Assembly (NCBI GenBank): GCA_016125075.1
Contig: WGMO01000012.1
Location: 1-42,647 of the forward strand
Source of the DNA: Terrimonas sp.
GTDB lineage: Bacteria; Bacteroidota; Bacteroidia; Chitinophagales; Chitinophagaceae
Direction of reading: 5' to 3'
Length of the DNA: 42,647 nucleotides
A program made the translations under genes and the position numbers. The stretch's first letter is position 1. Each line of letters begins with the position of its first letter. Shown piece after piece: positions 35,460 to 42,647 of this stretch. The notes beneath the pieces were generated by a model. That model saw only the letters and a list, made by a program, of their open reading frames with translations. It did not search any database and was not told the origin of the DNA.

Positions 35460-35490
35460 TTTGCAGTTCAAAATATAAGTGTTATTTTGA
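35460..35490 (+). promoter_or_regulatory. araB promoter with overlapping palindromic operator
   Basis: TTTG (35460-35463), a 19-base spacer and TATTTTG (35483-35489) fit a Bacteroidota sigma-ABfr-type promoter. Overlapping it is a perfect inverted repeat: TCAAAATA (35468-35475), spacer TAAGTGT, TATTTTGA (35483-35490). A repressor bound here would cover the spacer and -7 box, which suits the AraR-type protein encoded just upstream. Confidence 0.75.
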
Positions 35491-35509
35491 CATTTATTAA
35501 GGCTTGCGT

Positions 35510-37159
35510 ATGAAACCCACCGGCTTTGTCATTGGCGTTGACTTTGGAACAGACTCTGTCCGTTCCATCCTAGTGAATACGGCCAGTGGCGAAGAAAAAG
35601 CCACTTCGGTCTTTTATTATCCGCGCTGGAAAGAAGGCCGGTACTGTAACGCCGCTGCTCACCAATTCAGACAGCACCCCCAGGACTATCTTGATGGGTT
35701 GACTTTCACCATCCGGGAATGTGTACTACAAGCCGGACCTGACATCGCCCGGCAGATAAAAGGGATTGGCGTTGACACCACGGGCTCCACCCCTGTAGCG
35801 GTGGATAAAACCGGCACCCCGCTTTCCCTGTTACCCGAACTGGCAGAAAACCCCAATGCCATGTTTGTATTGTGGAAAGATCATACTGCCGCAAAAGAAG
35901 CGGCAGCCATCAATGAACATGCCGGCCGGTTTACTCCTAACTACCTGCAATTTGTTGGCGGAATTTATTCCAGCGAATGGTTCTGGGCAAAACTCCTTCA
36001 TATCCTGAAAGAAGATGCTGCGATAAGGGATAAAATTTATACCTGGGTGGAACACTGCGACTGGATCCCATTTGTTTTAACAGGTGGCAATAAAGCTTCA
36101 GCCATAAAACGCAGTGTTTGTGCCGCCGGGCATAAGGGATTATGGGCTGCTGCTTTTGGTGGTTTTCCTCCCAACGATTTCTTTGCATCACTGGATCCCC
36201 TGCTGGATGGTTTTACGGATCGCATACAGGGTGATATCCTGGCGGCTGACCAGCCTGCCGGTACAATTTCCAAAGCATGGGCAGCGCAATTAGGATTACC
36301 GGAAGATGTCACGGTGGCTGTCGGGGCTTTTGATGCCCATATGGGAGCCGTTGGCGGACAGGTGGAACCTTATTATCTCAGTAAGGTGATGGGCACTTCC
36401 ACCTGCGATATCCTGGTGGCGCCCCGGGAAGATATGCAGCAAAAACTGGTAGGCGGTATTTGCGGACAGGTAGAAGGTTCCGTGATCCCGGATATGATTG
36501 GCCTTGAAGCAGGACAATCGGCATTTGGTGACGCCTATGCCTGGTTGAAACAAGTACTGGATTGGCCCCTGCAATTCATGGAAGACCCTATAGAACGGGA
36601 ACGCATCAGCGAAAAAATAATTCCGGAACTTTCAAAGGCGGCTGCGTTGATCCCCCCCGACAAAAACATGGAATTGGCTATTGATTGGTTGAATGGCCGC
36701 CGTACACCGGATGCAGACCCTTATCTGAAAGGTGCGCTAACCGGCTTAAACCTCGCCACCGATGCACCCCGGATTTTCCGTGCCATAGCGGAAGCCACCT
36801 GCTTTGGTGCAAAGGCCATTGTTGAACGATTTATACAAGAGGGCGTTCCGGTGAAAGGGGTGATAGGGTTAGGCGGTGTGGCTAAAAAATCAGCTTTTAT
36901 CATGCAGATGATGGCCGATGTGCTGGGCATGCCAATCAGGATTCATAAAAGCGAACAGACCTGTGCATTAGGCGCTGCTATGTTTGCCGCCACTGCTGCA
37001 GCTATTTTCCCCAAAGTGGAGGATGCCATGCAAACCATGGGAAGCGGTTTTGAAAAAGAATATCTTCCGGATAAGGAAAAACAGTCGATCTATGCAAAAC
37101 GGTACGAGACGTATATGACCATGGGATCTTTTATCGCTGACCACACCCTGCGAGAATAA
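35510..37159 (+). CDS. araB: Ribulokinase
   Basis: The product has 549 residues from the ATG at 35510; a TTG two codons upstream is not preferred. It is an FGGY-family kinase with the ribulokinase-specific start VIGVDFGTDSVRSILVN and, in the C-terminal half, a GLGGVAKKSAFIMQMMADVLG segment. It phosphorylates L-ribulose to L-ribulose 5-phosphate in the cytoplasm. The length matches AraB and not the shorter xylulokinases. It begins 57 bases after the regulator and is followed by araD after 29 bases. The operator/promoter lies immediately before it, so it is the first gene of the arabinose operon. Confidence 0.95.
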   Translation: MKPTGFVIGVDFGTDSVRSILVNTASGEEKATSVFYYPRWKEGRYCNAAAHQFRQHPQDYLDGLTFTIRECVLQAGPDIARQIKGIGVDTTGSTPVAVDKTGTPLSLLPELAENPNAMFVLWKDHTAAKEAAAINEHAGRFTPNYLQFVGGIYSSEWFWAKLLHILKEDAAIRDKIYTWVEHCDWIPFVLTGGNKASAIKRSVCAAGHKGLWAAAFGGFPPNDFFASLDPLLDGFTDRIQGDILAADQPAGTISKAWAAQLGLPEDVTVAVGAFDAHMGAVGGQVEPYYLSKVMGTSTCDILVAPREDMQQKLVGGICGQVEGSVIPDMIGLEAGQSAFGDAYAWLKQVLDWPLQFMEDPIERERISEKIIPELSKAAALIPPDKNMELAIDWLNGRRTPDADPYLKGALTGLNLATDAPRIFRAIAEATCFGAKAIVERFIQEGVPVKGVIGLGGVAKKSAFIMQMMADVLGMPIRIHKSEQTCALGAAMFAATAAAIFPKVEDAMQTMGSGFEKEYLPDKEKQSIYAKRYETYMTMGSFIADHTLRE

Positions 37160-37188
37160 GGATCACCTGATCGCCAAAAAAAAGAGAT

Positions 37189-37890
37189 ATGTCAACACAA
37201 TACATAGCACTTAGGGAAGCCTGTTATGAGGCCAATATGCAATTACCAGCGCTGGGGCTGGTCATATTCACTTTTGGCAATGTAAGCGTGGCAGACAGAA
37301 AAAATAAAATGTTTGCGATCAAACCCAGCGGTGTTCCCTATGCGGAGTTAACGCCTGAAAAAATGGTCATCGTAGATTTTGAAGGAAACACGATCGATGG
37401 GAAGCTCCGCCCCAGCAGTGACACCCTTACCCATGCTGTTTTATACAAGCACTGGGAACATCCTGGTGCCATTGTGCATACCCATTCCACTTATGCCACG
37501 GCCTGGGCGCAGGCACAAAGGGATATCCCTTTATATGGCACTACCCATGCTGACCATACGATTGCCGACATCCCCTGTGCCCCACCGATGGAAGACAACA
37601 TGATCAAAGGCAATTATGAAGAAGCCACCGCCCACCAGATCATCAATTGTTTTATGGAAAGGGGGCTGGACCCCGTAAACCTGGAAATGATGCTTGTCGG
37701 AAACCATGCCCCTTTTTGCTGGGGGAAAGATGCCGGGAAAGCGGTGTATAATGCTGCCGTGCTGGAAAACATAGCCCAACTGGCATGGTTAACCGAACAG
37801 ATCAATCCCAAGGCTCCCCGGTTAAAGGAGGCCCTTGTCAACAAACACTTTGAAAGGAAACACGGGCCTGGCAGTTATTATGGGCAGTGA
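37189..37890 (+). CDS. araD: L-ribulose-5-phosphate 4-epimerase
   Basis: The product has 233 residues, the family length. It converts L-ribulose 5-phosphate to D-xylulose 5-phosphate for the pentose phosphate pathway. It is a class II aldolase-fold zinc enzyme; H97 and H99 (VHTHSTYATAW) and H173 (VGNHAPFCWGK) correspond to E. coli AraD His95, His97 and His171, shifted by two. The KPSGVPY segment (45-51) and GKLRPSSDTLTH are also characteristic. It lies between araB (29 bases) and the mutarotase gene. Confidence 0.96.
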   Translation: MSTQYIALREACYEANMQLPALGLVIFTFGNVSVADRKNKMFAIKPSGVPYAELTPEKMVIVDFEGNTIDGKLRPSSDTLTHAVLYKHWEHPGAIVHTHSTYATAWAQAQRDIPLYGTTHADHTIADIPCAPPMEDNMIKGNYEEATAHQIINCFMERGLDPVNLEMMLVGNHAPFCWGKDAGKAVYNAAVLENIAQLAWLTEQINPKAPRLKEALVNKHFERKHGPGSYYGQ

Positions 37891-37951
37891 TTCCCTTTCT
37901 CTTACCAGCAAGTATTTAAATATATTATTAATGTTCAGAAAACAATTCATG

Positions 37952-39103
37952 ATGAAAATTTGGTCAATGATCCTGCTGTTCGGGCTGATCGCCTGTAATA
38001 ATGAGTCAGGAAACCCTTCAACATCTACCCCAAACAAAGTTCCCTCCATTACCACCCAACCCTTTGGCAGTTATGAAAACCAACCGGTAACGGCCTACAC
38101 GATCACCAATACCCGTGGTATGCAGGTAACCATCATCAACTATGGCGGCGCCATCACCCAACTGATTACTCCCGATCAGGAAGGCCATATGGGCGACGTG
38201 GTTACAGGATTTACATCGCTGGAGGGATATCTGCAAAAAGGAGTTCCCTATTTCGGGGCCCTGATCGGTCGTTATGGCAACAGGATTGCCCAGGCCCGAT
38301 TCGCATTGGACGGTAAAATATATACCCTGGCCGGGAACGACCATGGTAACAGCCTCCATGGCGGCAATAAAGGATTTGACAAAGTGTACTGGAACATACA
38401 GGCATTACCCGGCGACAGCAGCCTGCGGTTGACGTACCGGAGCCCGGACGGCGAAGAGGGTTATCCCGGCAACCTGGATGTAGAAGTGGTCTACACCCTG
38501 ACATCCTCCAACGGGCTGAAAATTGACTATACGGCAAAAACTGACAAAGCCACTCCCATTAATTTAACGAACCATGCATATTTCAACCTCTCGGCCTTTA
38601 AGGATTCCACCATTCTCGGGCACTCACTCATGATACAGGCAGATGATTATACCCCTGTGAATGACCAGCTGATTCCCACCGGAAAGATCGAACCGGTACA
38701 GGGAGGTCCGATGGATTTCAATACGGCAAAACCCATCGGAAAAGATATTGCCGCAGTGCCGGGTGGATATGACCATAACTGGGTATTGAGAAGATCGGGA
38801 ACGGGATTGGAAAAGATCGCTGCATTGTTTGATCCCAACAGCGGAAGAAAAATGGAAGTATGGACCACAGAACCCGGTTTACAATTTTACTCGGGTAATT
38901 TCCTGGATGGCTCCCTGACCCTTACAAAAGACGGGACCCGTTATGTACAACATGCTGCATTATGTCTCGAAACACAGCACTTTCCTAACAGTCCTAATCA
39001 ACCGGAATTTCCCTCAGCCATTTTACGGCCCGGAGAAACTTACCGTCAAACCACGATCTATCAATTTATTCAACCATCATTTCCTCAAGCCATCAATCAA
39101 TAA
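37952..39103 (+). CDS. galM: Aldose 1-epimerase (galactose mutarotase-like) lipoprotein
   Basis: The product has 383 residues from the ATG at 37952. Starts at 37931 and 37949 are equally open, and a frame beginning inside araD (37835) is rejected. The leader [17 protein letters not shown] has an LIAC lipobox, so this is an exported lipoprotein, unlike cytoplasmic GalM. Family motifs are [24 protein letters not shown], the catalytic-His segment [10 protein letters not shown] and [12 protein letters not shown] near the catalytic Glu. It would equilibrate sugar anomers in the periplasm, where L-arabinose is released by the GH51 enzymes. Two bases separate it from araA. Confidence 0.93.
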   Translation: MKIWSMILLFGLIACNNESGNPSTSTPNKVPSITTQPFGSYENQPVTAYTITNTRGMQVTIINYGGAITQLITPDQEGHMGDVVTGFTSLEGYLQKGVPYFGALIGRYGNRIAQARFALDGKIYTLAGNDHGNSLHGGNKGFDKVYWNIQALPGDSSLRLTYRSPDGEEGYPGNLDVEVVYTLTSSNGLKIDYTAKTDKATPINLTNHAYFNLSAFKDSTILGHSLMIQADDYTPVNDQLIPTGKIEPVQGGPMDFNTAKPIGKDIAAVPGGYDHNWVLRRSGTGLEKIAALFDPNSGRKMEVWTTEPGLQFYSGNFLDGSLTLTKDGTRYVQHAALCLETQHFPNSPNQPEFPSAILRPGETYRQTTIYQFIQPSFPQAINQ

Positions 39104-39105
39104 CT

Positions 39106-40602
39106 ATGCAATTACCCGATCTGAAAAAACTGGAAGTATGGTTTATCACCGGCAGCCAGCACCTCTATGGCGAGGAAACCCTGAAACAGGTAGCGGCGCA
39201 TTCGAAAATAATTGCGGCAGAACTCAATGCTTCAAAAAATATTCCTGTGCAGGTCAAATTCAAGCCTGTTGTAAAAGATCCCGATGAGATCCTCAGGCTC
39301 TGTGCGGCTGCGAACCTGGCACCGGATTGCATTGGTATCATTACCTGGATGCATACCTTCTCCCCGGCTAAAATGTGGATCAACGGGTTGAAGGTCTTAC
39401 AAAAACCTTTGCTGCACTTACATACCCAGTTCAACAGGGATATTCCCTGGAACAGTATCGATATGGATTTCATGAACCTGAACCAGTCTGCACACGGAGA
39501 CCGGGAATTCGGGTTTATCATGACCCGAATGCGCCTTGCCAGAAAAGTGGTGGTCGGACATTGGAAAGATGCCGCTGTACAGGAAAAGATGAATGCCTGG
39601 TGCCGTGCGGCGGCGGGCTGGCATGACTGGCAGGATGCAAAGTTTGTACGATTCGGCGATAATATGCGGCAGGTGGCCGTAACCGAAGGTGATAAGGTAG
39701 AGGCCCAACTGAAATTGGGGTATTCAGTAAACACCTATGGCATTGGCGACCTGGCAGTGGTGATCCAAAAAATAAAAGCAAGACAGATTGATGATCTTGT
39801 GGCCATCTATCAACAGGCTTATAAAATGGCGCCGGCTTTAAAAAAAGGAGCGCCTCAACATGCCGCTTTGCGGGAAGCCGCCAGGATCGAACTGGGTATC
39901 AGAAAATTTTTGAAGCAGGGTAACTTTAAAGGTTTCACCGATACATTTGAAGACCTGCATGGTCTGGAACAATTACCCGGTATCGCTACCCAACGGCTGA
40001 TGGCGGAAGGGTATGGTTTTGGCGCAGAAGGAGACTGGAAAACGGCGGCCCTCGTTCGCGCCATGAAAGTGATGGGCTCGGGTTTACCGGGGGGCAATTC
40101 ATTCATGGAAGATTATACCTATCATTTTGAACCCGGCAATAATATGGTATTGGGGTCGCATATGCTGGAGATCTGTCCGAGTATTGCGAATGCCAAACCC
40201 TCCTGCGAAATCCATCCCCTTGGGATCGGTGGCAAGGCTGACCCTGTGCGGCTGGTTTTTAATGTGCAGGGTGGTGCGGCGATCAATGCCACGATGATCG
40301 ACATGGGCAACCGGTTCCGGCTGCTCGTAAACGAAGTGGTTGCGGTAAAACCCGAACAGGATCTCCCCCGCCTTCCCGTGGCCCGGGTATTGTGGAAACC
40401 CATGCCGGATATGGCTACAGGCTGTGCTGCATGGATCCTCGCAGGCGGTGCGCACCATACTGTCTACAGCCAGAACTTAAATGCTGAAATGATGCAGGAT
40501 TTTGCAGAAATAGCCGGTATAGAATTTGTTTTAATCGGGAAAGAAACAAATCTTTACCAATACAAGAATGAATTGAGATGGAATGAACTTTATTACCAAT
40601 AG
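39106..40602 (+). CDS. araA: L-arabinose isomerase
   Basis: The product has 498 residues, the normal AraA length. It converts L-arabinose to L-ribulose with a divalent metal. Metal and catalytic residues can be placed at E308 (GAEGDWK), E335 (FMEDYTYH), H352 ([10 protein letters not shown]) and a His in GGAHHTVYS, matching E. coli AraA E306, E333, H350 and H450. The opening [15 protein letters not shown] is also diagnostic. It starts two bases after the mutarotase stop. A 122-base gap without a hairpin separates it from the symporter downstream, so read-through or a second promoter are both possible. Confidence 0.97.
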   Translation: MQLPDLKKLEVWFITGSQHLYGEETLKQVAAHSKIIAAELNASKNIPVQVKFKPVVKDPDEILRLCAAANLAPDCIGIITWMHTFSPAKMWINGLKVLQKPLLHLHTQFNRDIPWNSIDMDFMNLNQSAHGDREFGFIMTRMRLARKVVVGHWKDAAVQEKMNAWCRAAAGWHDWQDAKFVRFGDNMRQVAVTEGDKVEAQLKLGYSVNTYGIGDLAVVIQKIKARQIDDLVAIYQQAYKMAPALKKGAPQHAALREAARIELGIRKFLKQGNFKGFTDTFEDLHGLEQLPGIATQRLMAEGYGFGAEGDWKTAALVRAMKVMGSGLPGGNSFMEDYTYHFEPGNNMVLGSHMLEICPSIANAKPSCEIHPLGIGGKADPVRLVFNVQGGAAINATMIDMGNRFRLLVNEVVAVKPEQDLPRLPVARVLWKPMPDMATGCAAWILAGGAHHTVYSQNLNAEMMQDFAEIAGIEFVLIGKETNLYQYKNELRWNELYYQ

Positions 40603-40692
40603 CTCGTTCCGAAGTGCATGCAATTGGTTACGGCTTTCCGCACCCAGGTATTGAAAAGAAAACCGGAAATATCACAGCACAAATAATCCCAT

Positions 40693-40701
40693 AACGATTG
40701 T
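40693..40701. promoter_or_regulatory. Shared AACGATTGT motif before the second symporter
   Basis: AACGATTGT here is identical to bases 32799-32807, directly before the first symporter ATG, and to 379-387. It lies 23 bases before the ATG at 40725. It may mark a common regulatory or leader element of the two SSS genes, or be coincidental. Confidence 0.3.
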
Positions 40702-40724
40702 CCATCAAAACAAGTATATAGCAT

Positions 40725-42479
40725 ATGAGTATTCTCGGCACCCTTGACTGGGTTATCATTCTTGCCTATTTTGCTATCATTATCGGTGTTGCATACTGGG
40801 CCACAAAGAAAAAAAAGAAGTCTGCAGAAGATTATTTCCTTGCAGGCCGTCACCTCGGCTGGTTCGTGATCGGCGCTTCTATTTTTGCTTCCAATATCGG
40901 TTCAGAACATCTTGTCGGACTGGCAGGGTCAGGTGCCACCGATGGTGTGGCACTGGCACATTATGAATTGCATGCCTGGTGTTTGCTGGTTTTGGGATGG
41001 GTAATGGTACCTTTTTATATGCGTTCGAAAGTCTTTACCATGCCTGAATTCCTGGAAAGAAGATTTTCGCCCCAGGCCAGGACCATTCTTTCCATCATCT
41101 CTTTGATCGCCTATGTTCTGACCAAGATAGCGGTGGGTATTTTTGCCGGAGGAATTGTTTTCAGTGTCTTAATGCCCGATATCAATTTCATGGGCCTGGA
41201 TAGTTTTTGGGTGGGTTCAATACTGGTAATCATTCTAACAGGACTTTATACCGTTTTGGGTGGTTTCAGGGCCGTTGCCTATACAGAGGCCTTGCAGACA
41301 ATCATTCTTATTATCGGGTCGGTCATGGTAACTTATTTCGGACTCAAAGCGCTCGGTGGCTGGGACCGGTTAAGGGATATCTGTGGTACCGAAATGTTCA
41401 ATCTGTGGAAACCGCTTGTTCCTGCCGGTACAGAAAGCACCTGGGCCCCTGTAAAGGAAACAGGCAGGATGGCCTGGTATTTTAATGATAATTATCCCTG
41501 GGTGGGCATGCTCTTTTGTGCACCCATCATCGGTTTATGGTACTGGTGTACGGACCAATACATCGTACAAAGAACTTTGGGGGCACCGAGTGAAAAAGAA
41601 GCCCGGAGGGGTTCTATATTCGCTTCCCTGCTCAAATTATTACCCGTATTCATTTTTATCATTCCGGGTATGATCTGTTTTGCCCTGGCAAAAAGCGGTG
41701 AGAATACAGCCATTCAACAGGTTTTATTTGATAACAACGGCAACCTGATCCGGGAAAATGCACAACAGGCTTTTCCATTACTGGTAACAAAAGTGCTTCC
41801 CGTAGGTGTTAGGGGTTTGGTGGTGGCGGGTCTGCTGGCTGCCCTCATGAGTTCGCTGGCCGGTGTTTTCAATGCCTCCTCGACCCTGTTCACCATGGAT
41901 TTTTATTCCCGTATCCGGCCCAAGGCCTCCCAAAGCCAATTGGTATGGGTGGGCCGGCTGGCAACCGGGATGATGGTGGTGGTGGGTCTGCTCTGGATCC
42001 CGGTGATCAAGGGCGGGAAAGGATTATATGATTACCTGCAGGGGGTTCAGGCCTACCTGGCACCTCCTATTTTTGTTGTTTTCTTTTTTGGGATTTTTAT
42101 GAAAAGGCTGAACCGAAAGGGTTGTATTGCCGCCCTGCTGACCGGTTTTGGGATGGGGCTGTTCCGGCTGGCGGTGGATACTCCTATCAAACTGATGGAA
42201 AACTTCAGTTATGAAAATGGATCTTTCTTATGGATCGTGAATAATATTTTCTTCCAGTATTATAGTCTATTGATTGCCGTTGTATGCGCCATTGTCATGA
42301 TCGTTGTCAGTTATGCCACACCGGCACCTGCTTATGAAAAGATAAGTGGTCTCACCTATGCCACCTTAACGGAGGAAGATAAAAAAGCGTCAAGGGCCAG
42401 CTGGGGTTCAAAGGAAGTGTTGTCTTCTATTTTGGTACTACTGTTAATCATTGCCGCCTATGTATATTTCAGCGGTTAA
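40725..42479 (+). CDS. Sodium/sugar symporter (SSS family), probable L-arabinose transporter
   Basis: The product has 584 residues with about 14 membrane segments. It is closer to SGLT-type sugar symporters than the SSS at 32809: SAEDYFLAGRHLGWFVIGASIFASNIGSEH (residues 34-63) includes the sodium-site region, and GLYTVLGGFRAVAYTEALQT and WYWCTDQYIVQRTL are SGLT hallmarks. The glycine-rich start and charged KKKKK loop (27-31) are intact. It follows araA by 122 bases, so L-arabinose is the most likely substrate (inference). A strong terminator follows 28 bases after the stop, closing the operon. Confidence 0.92.
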   Translation: MSILGTLDWVIILAYFAIIIGVAYWATKKKKKSAEDYFLAGRHLGWFVIGASIFASNIGSEHLVGLAGSGATDGVALAHYELHAWCLLVLGWVMVPFYMRSKVFTMPEFLERRFSPQARTILSIISLIAYVLTKIAVGIFAGGIVFSVLMPDINFMGLDSFWVGSILVIILTGLYTVLGGFRAVAYTEALQTIILIIGSVMVTYFGLKALGGWDRLRDICGTEMFNLWKPLVPAGTESTWAPVKETGRMAWYFNDNYPWVGMLFCAPIIGLWYWCTDQYIVQRTLGAPSEKEARRGSIFASLLKLLPVFIFIIPGMICFALAKSGENTAIQQVLFDNNGNLIRENAQQAFPLLVTKVLPVGVRGLVVAGLLAALMSSLAGVFNASSTLFTMDFYSRIRPKASQSQLVWVGRLATGMMVVVGLLWIPVIKGGKGLYDYLQGVQAYLAPPIFVVFFFGIFMKRLNRKGCIAALLTGFGMGLFRLAVDTPIKLMENFSYENGSFLWIVNNIFFQYYSLLIAVVCAIVMIVVSYATPAPAYEKISGLTYATLTEEDKKASRASWGSKEVLSSILVLLLIIAAYVYFSG

Positions 42480-42507
42480 CAATAGTTCTGATCATGTAGA
42501 TGTACAT

Positions 42508-42539
42508 AAAGAGGCTGTCCAAAAAGGGGCAGCCTCTTT
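42508..42539 (+). terminator. Strong hairpin terminator after the arabinose operon
   Basis: AAAGAGGCTG (42508-42517) pairs perfectly with CAGCCTCTTT (42530-42539), and the stem extends inward with a G-T pair to about 13 bp around a short A-rich loop. Because the outer arms are A/T runs, it can act in both directions. Its GAGGCTGTCC core also resembles ends of some Bacteroidota insertion sequences, so an IS terminus is an alternative. Confidence 0.75.
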
Positions 42540-42634
42540 CAGTTTTCAGGGTTGGTTTATTCACAATTGAACTGTATAAAAAGCGGTTGCAAAATGTTTA
42601 TCAGTTTTTGAATTTTGCTGTATAAATTTTTTGT

Positions 42635-42647
42635 ATGGCCAAGCCCC
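42635..42647 (+). CDS. Possible start of a gene truncated by the window edge
   Basis: An ATG followed by GCC AAG CCC (M-A-K-P) runs off the end. It is preceded by an A/T-rich stretch with an inverted repeat GCAAAAT/ATTTTGC (42589-42595, 42612-42618) and two CTGTATAAA direct repeats (42572-42580, 42618-42626). Nothing can be said about the product from four codons. Confidence 0.2.

Noticed and set aside
37835-37951. Mutarotase start inside araD
   Set aside because: It overlaps 56 bases of araD and would hide the lipoprotein leader; ATGs at 37931, 37949 and 37952 are better.

Overview
The window looks like part of a chromosome from a Bacteroidota bacterium, most likely a plant- or soil-associated Chitinophagaceae-type organism. 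The evidence is a SusC/SusD pair, lipoproteins with short lipoboxes, very few Shine-Dalgarno sites, a near-consensus Bacteroidota promoter (TTTG, 19 bp, TATTTTG), and a rhamnose and arabinose gene set of the Bacteroidota type. The family placement is inference. I found no rRNA, tRNA, CRISPR array or complete insertion sequence.

Layout. 1-518 is non-coding: three tandem copies of a ~115-bp hairpin-forming repeat, then smaller hairpins. 519-1934 holds an orphan propeller-like lipoprotein and a small VOC/bleomycin-resistance-like protein. 1958-9772 (minus) is an L-rhamnose operon read as rhaM, rhaT, rhaEW (fused aldolase/dehydrogenase), rhaI, rhaB and then a GH105 unsaturated rhamnogalacturonyl hydrolase. 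A divergent GntR-type regulator (9916-10947) is its probable controller, and a 12-mer shared by two gaps of this region is its candidate operator. 10958-30460 (minus) is a polysaccharide utilization locus: susC, susD, an intrinsic terminator, then a tightly packed train of phosphoesterase, an unrecognised toroid protein, GH97, GH92, GH29, GH28, two GH51 and a zinc alcohol dehydrogenase. 30585-34681 is an inositol-type module: myo-inositol oxygenase diverging from a LacI regulator across a LacI-type palindrome, then a sodium/solute symporter and a small membrane protein. 34748-42479 (plus) is an L-arabinose module: a Nudix-family AraR-type regulator, araB, araD, a lipoprotein aldose 1-epimerase, araA and a second symporter, closed by a strong hairpin terminator.

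How it fits together. The enzymes suit the hairy regions of pectin: rhamnogalacturonan I with arabinan side chains, plus fucose, galactose/glucose and mannose decorations. SusC/SusD import oligosaccharides, and periplasmic or surface GH51, GH28, GH29, GH92 and GH97 trim them. GH105 removes the unsaturated uronic acid left by a lyase. Freed arabinose and rhamnose enter the two dedicated catabolic modules; inositol oxygenase would add D-glucuronate. No polysaccharide lyase, alpha-L-rhamnosidase or uronate catabolic gene is visible in the window. The least explained parts are the toroid protein (22855-24636), the GH28 with a substituted active-site motif, and the repeat array at 1-345.
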